From NCBI GenBank assembly GCA_015661095.1, contig JACVQI010000119.1:1-6842 (forward strand): a stretch of 6,842 nt of DNA. Direction: 5' to 3'. The position numbers and the translations under genes are program-made. Numbering within the stretch: the stretch's first letter is position 1; every line of letters starts with the position of its first letter. This document shows, piece by piece, positions 1 through 6,618 of this stretch. The notes below the pieces were generated by a model. That model searched no databases. It had not been told where the DNA came from and saw nothing but the letters and a program-made list of their open reading frames with translations. The DNA is from Gammaproteobacteria bacterium (GTDB taxonomy: Bacteria > Pseudomonadota > Gammaproteobacteria > Eutrophobiales > Eutrophobiaceae).

Positions 1-1527
1 AATCTGCATGTTTATTTATTAATCCTGTTACTGCTCGTCAGCGGCCTGGGAGTGATGTACCTGAAAGTCACCAAGCTGGGGTTGCCCTTGCAACCCGGCA
101 TGGAATCCTACATCTGGACCGTTGAGGCGGAAGTGGAATTCGACGCCCGCAGCCGCTCGGCATCCATCCAGTTGCAACTGCCCGCTGAACAACCGGAATA
201 CGTCAAGCTGGATGAATATTTCATTGCCCGCAACTACGGGCTTAATGTTGAAACCCAGGGCCGCAAACGCATCGCCGAGTGGTCGATCCGCCGCGCCCGT
301 GGCCCGCAACGCCTTTACTATCAGGCGGATCTGGTGGAAGTTCCCGCAGCCGATATAAATCCGGCCGCCGACGAAAGAACTCCGCGGCCACCGGAAAGAC
401 CGCAATATCCCGACGCCCTGGCATTGGCGGTGGAGGGACTGTTGAACCAGGTCCGCAGTGAATCATCCGATATCTTCACTTTCGTTAGTCAATTACTGGT
501 CCGCTTGAACAACCCGACCTCCAGTAGCGAGATTCAGAGTATCACCAAAGGTATCACACCGGGAACTGACAACTGGGTGGAGCGCATCAGGTATATATTG
601 GCCGGGGCGCAGATCACAACACGCATGTTGCGGGGCCTGCCACTGGAGGACGGCAAGATCAATGAATCGCTGGTGCCCTGGCTGGAAGTCCACAACGATC
701 CGCCGAATTTCCTGCGCTGGAGTGTCGGCACGGACCCCGTTCTGAACGTAAAAAACGGTAAAAATGAACAGCTCAATTTTGCCGTAACCCGACGGCCACA
801 GGCATTGACGGTCATCGCCCACGACCGTGCCGATGCCATGCATTCGCCGCTGGTGGCCTGGTCACTGTATAAATTACCGATCAATACGCAGTACCTGTAC
901 CAGATCCTGATCATGGTCCCGCTCGGCGCACTGGTGGTGGTCTTCATGCGCATTATCATCGGCATACCCACCTTCGGGACTTTCATGCCGGTGCTGATCG
1001 CGCTCGCCTTCCGGGAAACGGAGCTGTTATGGGGCATCAGTCTGTTTCTTTTTATTGTCGGCACCGGCCTGCTGTTTCGCTTTTATCTGAACAACCTGCG
1101 CCTGCTGCTGGTGCCGCGCCTGGCTGCGGTGCTGACCCTGGTGGTGATGTTGATGCTGGGCATCAGCCTGCTCAGTAATGAACTGGGATTGGTGCAGGGT
1201 TTTTCCATCGCCCTGTTCCCCATTGTTATCATGACCATGGTGATTGAGCGGATGTCCATTACCTGGGATGAATCTGGAGCGATCGAGGCCTTCAAGAATG
1301 GTTTCGGCAGCCTGGTTGTGGCGGTACTCGGCTTTCTGCTGATGAATTATGACCGGGCACAGCATTTAATGTATGTATTTCCGGAACTGCTGCTGGTAGT
1401 GCTGGCACTGTGTCTGCTGCTCGGCAGTTATACCGGTTATCGGCTGAACGAGCTGTTCCGGTTCCGCGATCTGGCAGTAGAGCCGGCGGCAGAAAAGGTA
1501 AAAGAAGATGCTGGGACTGGCGCGTAA
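1..1527 (+). CDS. Inactive transglutaminase-like domain fused to seven transmembrane helices (5' partial)
   Basis: The reading frame is open from base 1, so the gene begins upstream; a GTG at base 52 is only an internal codon, because the 17 preceding codons encode a hydrophobic segment (LLILLLLVSG) that is the first membrane anchor. Counting from base 52, residues about 10-275 form a soluble, probably periplasmic domain, and about seven hydrophobic helices follow (near 280-300, 306-322, 326-345, 352-374, 382-398, 417-433, 442-461). The motif IGIPTFGTFMPVLIALAF (304-321) and the later ERMSITWDE stretch are as I remember them from the 'inactive transglutaminase fused to 7TM' family (Pfam Transglut_i_TM and 7TM_transglut). 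The soluble domain has no cysteine at all; the only one is C454 in the last helix, which fits loss of the transglutaminase nucleophile. Its function is unknown; sensing or transport of the neighbouring ligase's product is inference. The 3' end overlaps the next gene by 20 bases. Confidence 0.88.
   Translation, partial: NLHVYLLILLLLVSGLGVMYLKVTKLGLPLQPGMESYIWTVEAEVEFDARSRSASIQLQLPAEQPEYVKLDEYFIARNYGLNVETQGRKRIAEWSIRRARGPQRLYYQADLVEVPAADINPAADERTPRPPERPQYPDALALAVEGLLNQVRSESSDIFTFVSQLLVRLNNPTSSSEIQSITKGITPGTDNWVERIRYILAGAQITTRMLRGLPLEDGKINESLVPWLEVHNDPPNFLRWSVGTDPVLNVKNGKNEQLNFAVTRRPQALTVIAHDRADAMHSPLVAWSLYKLPINTQYLYQILIMVPLGALVVVFMRIIIGIPTFGTFMPVLIALAFRETELLWGISLFLFIVGTGLLFRFYLNNLRLLLVPRLAAVLTLVVMLMLGISLLSNELGLVQGFSIALFPIVIMTMVIERMSITWDESGAIEAFKNGFGSLVVAVLGFLLMNYDRAQHLMYVFPELLLVVLALCLLLGSYTGYRLNELFRFRDLAVEPAAEKVKEDAGTGA
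1493..1498 (+). promoter_or_regulatory. Ribosome binding site of the ATP-grasp gene, inside the preceding gene
   Basis: AAAAGG lies 9 bases before the ATG at 1508, followed by a further purine-rich stretch (AAAAGAAG). It lies within the 3' coding end of the membrane-protein gene, supporting the ATG at 1508 as the start and suggesting coupled translation of the two genes. Confidence 0.5.
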
Positions 1528-2443
1528 GCTGCGTAAGGCCGGCGTGATCGGCCTGAATGCCCGCAACCGTAGTTATATCATGCACCATAACCCGCGCGCA
1601 CTGTACGAGCTCGTCGATGACAAAGTCCTCACCAAACGCCTGGCCATGCAGGCGAATATCGCCGTGCCCAAACTCTATGGCCTGGTCAGCACGGTGCATG
1701 ATGCCAAATACTTTCAAAAAGCGCTGACCGGGATTAACGATTTCGTCATCAAGCCGGCGCATGGCAGCGGCGGCAACGGCATCCTGGTCATCGCCCGCCG
1801 AAAGAATGATTTGTTTTACAAGACGGATGGCCTGGCCATCGATGCCAGCGAGATCCGGCATCATATCGTCAATATCCTGGGCGGTATGTACAGCCTCGGC
1901 GGAGTCCCGGACCAGGCCATCATTGAATACCGGGTACACTTCGATCCGATCTTCAACACGCTCAGTTATAACGGGGTACCGGATATCCGCATGCTGGTAT
2001 ACCGCGGTGTGCCAACCATGGCCATGTTACGTTTGCCGACCCGGCAGTCCGACGGCCGCGCCAATCTGCACCAGGGCGCTGTCGGCGTCGGTATCGATTT
2101 GAGCACCGGCCAGACCACCCTGGGTGTCTATCGCAACCGCCGTATTCTTGATCATCCGGATTTTGATACGCTCCTCACCGGCTGGACCATCCCCGGTTGG
2201 GAGGAACTACTGCTACTCAGCGCCCGCTGTTATGAATTCGCGCCACTCGGTTATCTCGGTGTGGATCTGGTACTGGACGCCAGGCTGGGACCGTTGATGC
2301 TGGAACTGAATGCCCGGCCCGGCCTGAATATCCAGATCGCCAACGGCCGGGGGCTCGCCCATCGCTTGCAGGCCGTGGATGCCGCGATCACCGCCGCCGC
2401 TGATGCCGTGCAGCGCGTCGCCATCAGCAAAACGTTAACCTGA
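1508..2443 (+). CDS. RimK-related ATP-grasp ligase (alpha-L-glutamate ligase-like protein)
   Basis: This 311-residue protein has no signal peptide and should be cytosolic. It matches the RimK-related ATP-grasp family annotated as alpha-L-glutamate ligase-like (TIGR02291, Pfam ATPgrasp_ST). ATP-grasp landmarks are visible: VDDKVLTKR near 36-44, the ATP-binding lysine and glycine loop in FVIKPAHGSGGNGI (79-92, K82), the hinge region AIIEYRV (137-143), PDIRMLVYRG (158-167), GVDLVLD with D253, and the metal-binding LELNARPG (265-272, E266 and N268). All catalytic elements look intact, so it is probably active. The first ATG is chosen because the N-terminal pattern (LRKAGVIGLNARNRSYIM) is that of the family start. 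ATP-grasp enzymes of this type activate a carboxylate as acyl phosphate and join it to an amine; the actual substrates are not known. The family is repeatedly found beside the inactive-transglutaminase/7TM protein, as here. Confidence 0.9.
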   Translation: MLGLARKLRKAGVIGLNARNRSYIMHHNPRALYELVDDKVLTKRLAMQANIAVPKLYGLVSTVHDAKYFQKALTGINDFVIKPAHGSGGNGILVIARRKNDLFYKTDGLAIDASEIRHHIVNILGGMYSLGGVPDQAIIEYRVHFDPIFNTLSYNGVPDIRMLVYRGVPTMAMLRLPTRQSDGRANLHQGAVGVGIDLSTGQTTLGVYRNRRILDHPDFDTLLTGWTIPGWEELLLLSARCYEFAPLGYLGVDLVLDARLGPLMLELNARPGLNIQIANGRGLAHRLQAVDAAITAAADAVQRVAISKTLT

Positions 2444-2444
2444 A

Positions 2445-3989
2445 ATGAAGCGTACCTGCTACAGCAACCGGTCGGTAACGACGGTTGCCCTGATTGTCTG
2501 TTTTCTCCTCGTCGTGGGTGTGGCAGCGGAAGAAAGCGCAGTATTGCCGCAACCCACTGACACGGCTATCGTCGCGCCTGAAGCTGATTCCGGTTCCATC
2601 ATACCCGCGGATGACGCAGCAATTGGAGCGGCGGAAGCAGACTATGTCAACCCGGCACCTGGTGCTGCCACGCTCGATAACCCTGACCCCAACAACACAG
2701 TCGTATCCGATCCAGCGGCCGCACCGGAAACGACAGCAGCGCCAGCAGCAGAACAGACCGGAAGCACAGCGACTGCCGAGGATGTGGTTGACGGTATTGC
2801 CGTGGAATCAACACCCTTACCTGGTATAGCAACAGCACAGGAGATTGAGGTCGTAGATCGGAATTTCCACATCCTTGGTGACACCATCGCGCCCGGCGAA
2901 TCCAGGCGTCTGCACTGGCTGGCCGGAGAAACTTTCTACGGTGACACTTTAGATACACCGATCCATATCATCCATGGCGATAAACCGGGGTCGACGCTGT
3001 GCCTGACCGCCGCCATCCATGGCGATGAACTGAATGGGGTCGAGATCGTACTGAGCCTGATGGACAGTATCTACGCTGGTGATTTATCCGGCACCATCAT
3101 CGGCGTACCCGTGGTCAACCTGCTCGGTTTCACGCGCAGCACCCGCTACCTGCCGGACCGGCGCGATTTAAACCGCTATTTCCCGGGTAATCCCAGAGGT
3201 AGTTCCGCCGCGCGCATCGCCTACTCCTTCTTCGAGGAAATCATCCGCCACTGCGATCTCCTGGTGGACCTGCACACCGGTTCGCAACATAGAACCAACC
3301 TGCCGCAATTACGCGCCGATCTGGATGATCCGCAAGTGCTGGAATTCACCCGGCACTTCGGCGCCACCGCAGTACTGCACAGCCGCAATATCCGCGGCAA
3401 TCTGCGCAGTGCCGCCCTCCGGGCCGGCATACCCGCGGTGACCTTTGAACTCGGAGAACCCGGCAGCATGCAGCAGGAGCATATCGAATATGGGATCAAG
3501 GCCATCGAAACGCTGCTGGATAAACTCGACATGCTCAATCACCGGCGGTCCTGGACGGAACGACAACCCGTTTATTACAGCTCACGCTGGGTGCGGGTCA
3601 ATAACGGCGGGCTGCTACGCAGCACTGTCAAGGTGGGCGCGAAAGTGAAACAGGGAGCGCTGCTGGGCACTCTCGTCAATCCCCTGAGCAGCGATGTTTA
3701 CAGCATCCTGTCCCCTTATAACGGCCGGATCCTCGGCATGGCACTGAATCAGTTCATGCTGCCGGGCTATGCGGCCTTTCATATCGGCATTGTCGCCGAT
3801 GAAACGGAGTTGCTGATGGAACCGCCGCTGCAGGATTGCGGGGACTGGGAAAATCCGAATTATCTCGGTGATGAAGATCAGGATTGCGACGGTGAAATGT
3901 TTGAAGAAAGCGGCGGCGATAATAACAGCGACGAGTCATTAGAAGACCTGCCTGAGGATGAGCAGACGGAGGAAATTAATCTGCTCTGA
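2445..3989 (+). CDS. Secreted succinylglutamate desuccinylase/aspartoacylase-like zinc hydrolase
   Basis: This 514-residue protein starts one base after the ligase stop (TGA-A-ATG), with no clear Shine-Dalgarno sequence, so translation is probably coupled. Residues 1-28 look like a Sec signal peptide (basic N-terminus, hydrophobic 13-26, cleavage near VAA/EE). Residues 31-130 are Ala/Pro/Thr/Asp-rich and probably disordered. The M14-type catalytic domain spans about 135-370, with the zinc ligands in AAIHGDELNG (H192, E195) and DLHTG (H277), the substrate-arginine motif DLNRYFPG (241-248) and the probable catalytic glutamate in TFELG (E335). A compact beta-rich domain at about 381-450 (VNNGGLL, KVGAKVKQGALLGTL, SPYNGRIL) resembles the biotinyl/lipoyl-like C-terminal domain of this family. 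The last 51 residues are strongly acidic. It is unlikely to be the arginine-catabolic AstE, given its export and neighbours; an extracytoplasmic amide hydrolase acting with the ligase is inference. Confidence 0.88.
   Translation: MKRTCYSNRSVTTVALIVCFLLVVGVAAEESAVLPQPTDTAIVAPEADSGSIIPADDAAIGAAEADYVNPAPGAATLDNPDPNNTVVSDPAAAPETTAAPAAEQTGSTATAEDVVDGIAVESTPLPGIATAQEIEVVDRNFHILGDTIAPGESRRLHWLAGETFYGDTLDTPIHIIHGDKPGSTLCLTAAIHGDELNGVEIVLSLMDSIYAGDLSGTIIGVPVVNLLGFTRSTRYLPDRRDLNRYFPGNPRGSSAARIAYSFFEEIIRHCDLLVDLHTGSQHRTNLPQLRADLDDPQVLEFTRHFGATAVLHSRNIRGNLRSAALRAGIPAVTFELGEPGSMQQEHIEYGIKAIETLLDKLDMLNHRRSWTERQPVYYSSRWVRVNNGGLLRSTVKVGAKVKQGALLGTLVNPLSSDVYSILSPYNGRILGMALNQFMLPGYAAFHIGIVADETELLMEPPLQDCGDWENPNYLGDEDQDCDGEMFEESGGDNNSDESLEDLPEDEQTEEINLL
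2535..2834 (+). other. Low-complexity Ala/Pro/Thr/Asp-rich linker of the zinc hydrolase
   Basis: Residues about 31-130 of the hydrolase lie between the signal peptide and the catalytic domain. They are rich in Ala, Pro, Thr, Asp and Glu and have no visible fold or repeat of fixed length. This suggests a flexible tether, perhaps holding the enzyme away from the membrane if the signal sequence is not cleaved. Confidence 0.6.
3834..3986 (+). other. Acidic C-terminal tail with a DxDxDG-like metal-binding motif
   Basis: Residues 464-514 of the hydrolase contain 21 Asp or Glu and no Lys, Arg or His. Within them, DEDQDCDGEMFEES (476-489) carries a D-x-D-x-D-G core like EF-hand, thrombospondin-3 and MopE-type calcium or copper sites. 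The usual position-12 glutamate of an EF-hand loop is shifted by one residue (E488 rather than S489). Two cysteines, C465 and C481, flank the motif. Metal binding is inference from the pattern only. Confidence 0.5.
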
Positions 3990-3996
3990 TGCGGCG

Positions 3997-4806
3997 TCAA
4001 GCGCCGTTGGGATAAAATAATTCCCGCAGTTTGTCGCCCGGGTCGGCGGCCGCCATGAATGCCTCGCCAACCAAAAAGGTCTCGACGCCATGTTTACGCA
4101 GGCGTTGCACGTCCTCGCGGGTATGTATGCCGCTCTCAGTGACGACGGTGCGGTCATCCATGATGTCGATGAGCAAACCGAGAGTAGTGTCGAGGCTGGT
4201 GGTGAAGGTGTGCAGATCGCGGTTGTTGATGCCGATCAGCGGCAGGCGCAGCATCAAGCCGCGCTCCAGTTCCTCCCGATTATGCACCTCGACCAGGACA
4301 TCCATCTCGAGTTCAACCGCGATGTCCGCCAATTCCCGCAGTTGTGCATCATCCAGGGCCGCGACGATTAACAGGATGCAATCCGCGCCGATGGTCCTGG
4401 CCTCGTACACCTGGTAAGGAGCGATAATGAAATCCTTGCGCAGCACCGGCAACTGGCAGGCCGCCCGGGCCTGTTGCAGATCGGTATCGCTGCCCTGAAA
4501 AAAATCCCGGTCCGTCAACACCGACAAACAGGCAGCACCGGCACCGGCATAGGCCGCCGCGATGGCCGCGGCATCGAAATCCGCACGGATGACGCCCTTG
4601 CTGGGCGAGGCCTTTTTGATCTCGGCAATCACCGCCGGTCCACCGGCCGCGATGCGGTTGGCGATGGCTTGATAAAAACCCCGGCAGGCAGGTGCATTCA
4701 GCGCCAGCTTTTTTACCCTGGGCAGGGAGGTGACGGCTTGCCGCTCCTGGATTTCTTGCTGCTTGCGAACCAGGATTTTTTTTAAGATATCCGGTGTGCC
4801 GGTCAT
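3997..4806 (-). CDS. trpC: Indole-3-glycerol phosphate synthase
   Basis: The product converts carboxyphenylamino-deoxyribulose phosphate to indole-3-glycerol phosphate, the fourth chemical step from chorismate to tryptophan, in the cytosol. The 269-residue protein is a single TIM-barrel domain without the TrpF fusion seen in enteric bacteria. Family residues are all present: E62 and K64 in AEIKKASPSKG, K124 in LRKDF, E173 in VEVH, N194 in GINNRDL, and E224-S225 in TESGI, followed by the phosphate-binding FLVGEAFM. The start is supported by the usual N-terminus (TPDILKKILVRKQQEI). It lies 14 bases after trpD, with only a weak ribosome binding site, and is the last gene of the cluster in the window. 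Its stop is 7 bases from the end of the convergent zinc hydrolase gene. Confidence 0.97.
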   Translation of the reverse strand: MTGTPDILKKILVRKQQEIQERQAVTSLPRVKKLALNAPACRGFYQAIANRIAAGGPAVIAEIKKASPSKGVIRADFDAAAIAAAYAGAGAACLSVLTDRDFFQGSDTDLQQARAACQLPVLRKDFIIAPYQVYEARTIGADCILLIVAALDDAQLRELADIAVELEMDVLVEVHNREELERGLMLRLPLIGINNRDLHTFTTSLDTTLGLLIDIMDDRTVVTESGIHTREDVQRLRKHGVETFLVGEAFMAAADPGDKLRELFYPNGA

Positions 4807-4820
4807 GACGGTCGTTCTCG

Positions 4821-5843
4821 TTATGCGGCGATTTGTCGGGCGAATTGAATCAGGTCGTGCAGTTTTTGCCGCGCCGAACCGTCAGCGAGGACCTGTCCCG
4901 CTAGCTCAATGCCGTGTTGCAGATCGCCGGTGACCCCGGCGACATAGATGGCTGCCCCGGCATTGAGCAACACGATATCCCGGGCCGGACCCGGCCGGTT
5001 ATCCAGCACCTGTTGCATTAACTGGAGACTGGTGCCGGCATCAGTAACCTGTATTTCGGTGAGTTTACTTCTGCCGAAGCCGAACTGCTCCGGCGTTATA
5101 TGATACGTTGTGATAGCGCCATCCTTCAGTTCAGCGACCTGGGTCGCAGCCGCGATACTGATCTCATCCAGACCGTCTTCGGCATGCACCACCATGACAT
5201 GGCGGGCGCCCAACTGCTGTAATACCTGGGCCATGGGCAGCACCAGGTCCTTGCTGAACACGCCCATCAATTCGTTCGGTGCTTCCGCCGGGTTGGTCAG
5301 GGGACCGAGCAGATTGAAGATGGTTCTGGTGGCCAGTTCCTTGCGCGGACCGATGGTGTGTTTCATGGCGCTGTGATGCATGGGCGCGAACATGAAACCG
5401 ACGCCGACCTTGTCGATGCAAGCGCGGACCTGTGCCGGGGTCAGGTCGAGTTTGACACCGGCCGCCTCCAGCACATCGGCGCTGCCGGACTTGCTGGAGA
5501 CCGAGCGGTTATTGTGCTTGGCGACCTTGCCGCCGGCGGCGGCTACGACAAAGGCGGCGGTGGTGGAGATATTGAAGGTGTGGCTGGCGTCGCCACCCGT
5601 GCCGACAATATCGACCAGATGCGGATGTTTAATCTCCACCCGGGCAGCCAGCTCCCGCATGACGGTGGCGGCGGCGGTGATCTCCGTGACGGTTTCGCCT
5701 TTCATGCGCAGACCTATCAGAAAGCCGCCGATCTGGGCCGGCGATGCTGCCCCCTGCATGATGTCGCGTATGACGGACTGCATCTCCGGACCGGTCAGGT
5801 CCTGTCTGCTGATAACTTTGCCGATGGCGGCGCGGATATCCAT
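4821..5843 (-). CDS. trpD: Anthranilate phosphoribosyltransferase
   Basis: The enzyme transfers the phosphoribosyl group of PRPP to anthranilate, the second step of tryptophan synthesis. The 340 residues are a normal length for stand-alone TrpD. The N-terminal helical domain (about 1-70) is followed by the PRPP-binding GTGGD (81-85), NISTTAAFV (91-99), the KH-x-N-RSVSSKSGSADVLE region (109-126), the anthranilate-binding arginine in GPRKELATRTIFNLLGPLTNPA (R167), and the metal-binding D226-E227 in EDGLDEIS. One oddity is N111: the family usually has glycine here (KHGNR), but the codon at 5511-5513 is AAT, giving KHNNR. The gene begins 9 bases after the trpG stop without an evident Shine-Dalgarno sequence, so it is probably translationally coupled to trpG. 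Confidence 0.97.
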   Translation of the reverse strand: MDIRAAIGKVISRQDLTGPEMQSVIRDIMQGAASPAQIGGFLIGLRMKGETVTEITAAATVMRELAARVEIKHPHLVDIVGTGGDASHTFNISTTAAFVVAAAGGKVAKHNNRSVSSKSGSADVLEAAGVKLDLTPAQVRACIDKVGVGFMFAPMHHSAMKHTIGPRKELATRTIFNLLGPLTNPAEAPNELMGVFSKDLVLPMAQVLQQLGARHVMVVHAEDGLDEISIAAATQVAELKDGAITTYHITPEQFGFGRSKLTEIQVTDAGTSLQLMQQVLDNRPGPARDIVLLNAGAAIYVAGVTGDLQHGIELAGQVLADGSARQKLHDLIQFARQIAA

Positions 5844-5852
5844 GGGCCGCGC

Positions 5853-6431
5853 TCAGGCCGACAGTTGCAGAAAATTCCGCAATAAATCGTGGCCGCTATC
5901 GGTCAGGATCGACTCCGGATGAAATTGCACGCCGTAGATGGGAAATTGCCGGTGCCGCAGTCCCATGATCTCGGAGATGCCCCGTTCATCGGTCCAGGCC
6001 GTAACCTCCAGACATTCCGGCAGGCCGGCCTTATCAACCACCAGCGAATGGTAACGCGTGGCGGTAAACGGGCAGGGCAGTCCTTTAAAGACGTCGGTGT
6101 TATGGTGAATAATCTGCGAAGTTTTGCCGTGCATGATCTCCTTGGCATGCACCACCTTGCCGCCGAACACCTGGCCGATGCTCTGATGACCGAGACACAC
6201 CCCCAGGATCGGTAGCTGAGACCCGTAGCGACGGATGACGTCGTTGGAGATGCCTGCCTCCTTGGGGGTGCACGGCCCAGGGGAGATGACTATCCGCTCC
6301 GGCTTTAGGCGCTCGATGTCCTCCAGGGTGATCTGGTCGTTGCGGTAGACGGCCACCTCCTGGCCCAGCTCACACAGGTACTGGTACAGGTTATAGGTGA
6401 AGCTGTCGTAATTGTCTATGAGTAGTAGCAT
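5853..6431 (-). CDS. trpG: Anthranilate synthase component II, glutamine amidotransferase
   Basis: This class I glutamine amidotransferase hydrolyses glutamine and passes ammonia to the chorismate-binding subunit TrpE to make anthranilate. The 192-residue protein has the N-terminal LLIDNYDSFTYNL, the oxyanion motif ISPGPCTPKEAG (49-60), the nucleophile C79 in GVCLGHQ, and the triad partners H171 and E173 in GVQFHPESI. Length and motifs are complete. It is not fused to TrpD. The same subunit type can also serve PabB in folate synthesis, and sequence reading cannot separate TrpG from an amphibolic TrpG/PabA; the position directly before trpD favours tryptophan synthesis. No trpE is adjacent: the upstream neighbour is an HflC-type gene across a 187-base gap, so this is the first gene of its cluster. 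Confidence 0.95.
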   Translation of the reverse strand: MLLLIDNYDSFTYNLYQYLCELGQEVAVYRNDQITLEDIERLKPERIVISPGPCTPKEAGISNDVIRRYGSQLPILGVCLGHQSIGQVFGGKVVHAKEIMHGKTSQIIHHNTDVFKGLPCPFTATRYHSLVVDKAGLPECLEVTAWTDERGISEIMGLRHRQFPIYGVQFHPESILTDSGHDLLRNFLQLSA

Positions 6432-6441
6432 GACGGCTAGA

Positions 6442-6446
6442 CCTCC
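6442..6446 (-). promoter_or_regulatory. Ribosome binding site of trpG
   Basis: On the minus strand GGAGG lies 10 bases before the trpG ATG (6431-6429). It is the only strong Shine-Dalgarno sequence in the trp cluster, consistent with trpG being its first translated gene. Confidence 0.75.
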
Positions 6447-6473
6447 AACTTTTCATGCTGAGCAACGGCGGTT

Positions 6474-6501
6474 GTAGGGGCGTATTGCAATACGCCCCTA
6501 C
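6474..6501. repeat. Perfect 28-bp palindrome, REP-like or MITE-like intergenic repeat
   Basis: The half-site GTAGGGGCGTATTG is followed directly by its exact reverse complement, ending CGCCCCTAC, with no spacer and no mismatch. The composition (GTAGGGGC arms meeting at an AT-richer centre) resembles dispersed intergenic palindromes I recall from many bacterial genomes, but copy number cannot be seen here. There is no T-tract after it on either strand, so it is not a standard intrinsic terminator. On the minus strand it lies in the presumed trpG 5' untranslated region. Confidence 0.8.
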
Positions 6502-6618
6502 GTGGGCCTGGGATTCTTCACTTCGCCTTCGATACAAGCCTAGGTTAAGGGTCAGGATGACAGAATTTTGCAAGAACTTAGTTCTCATATTCCTCTATCG
6601 CCCTGTGGGAGCTCTGGC

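Larger units (their letters stand above)
6432..6618. other. Intergenic region between hflC-type gene and trpG
   Basis: This gap should carry the promoter of the trp cluster and the end of the upstream transcript. No convincing -35/-10 pair was found. A short inverted repeat, AGAACT-T-AGTTCT, sits at 6573-6585 and could be an operator or chance. No tryptophan-rich leader peptide is visible, so attenuation of the enteric type is not supported. The gap also contains the palindrome at 6474-6501. Confidence 0.6.

Noticed and set aside
28..405. 125-codon minus-strand frame near the left edge
   Set aside because: It lies opposite the inactive-transglutaminase-like domain, whose reading is supported by the continuous frame and downstream motifs.
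1292..1939. 215-codon minus-strand frame opposite the membrane-protein and ligase genes
   Set aside because: Both sense genes have clear family motifs through this region; the antisense product shows no recognisable domain and reflects GC-rich codon use.
2445..3989. Naming the zinc hydrolase astE (arginine catabolism)
   Set aside because: It has an export signal, a long linker and an acidic tail, and no astCADB neighbours, so only the broad family name is justified.
3992..4006. Small hairpin CGGCG-TCAAG-CGCCG between the convergent genes, a possible bidirectional terminator
   Set aside because: The stem is only five pairs, it covers the trpC stop codon, and no T-tract follows on either strand.
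5358..5922. Long plus-strand frames (up to 180 codons) opposite trpD and the end of trpG
   Set aside because: They mirror the coding pattern of conserved trp genes and have no domain or convincing start signal.
6573..6585. AGAACT-T-AGTTCT inverted repeat as a TrpR or LexA operator
   Set aside because: It does not match the TrpR box or LexA consensus; the arms are too short to call a site.
6391..6588. Minus-strand open frame of 65 codons upstream of and overlapping trpG, considered as a trp leader peptide
   Set aside because: It has one tryptophan and no Trp-Trp run, reads through the palindrome, and has no good ribosome binding site or terminator/antiterminator pair.
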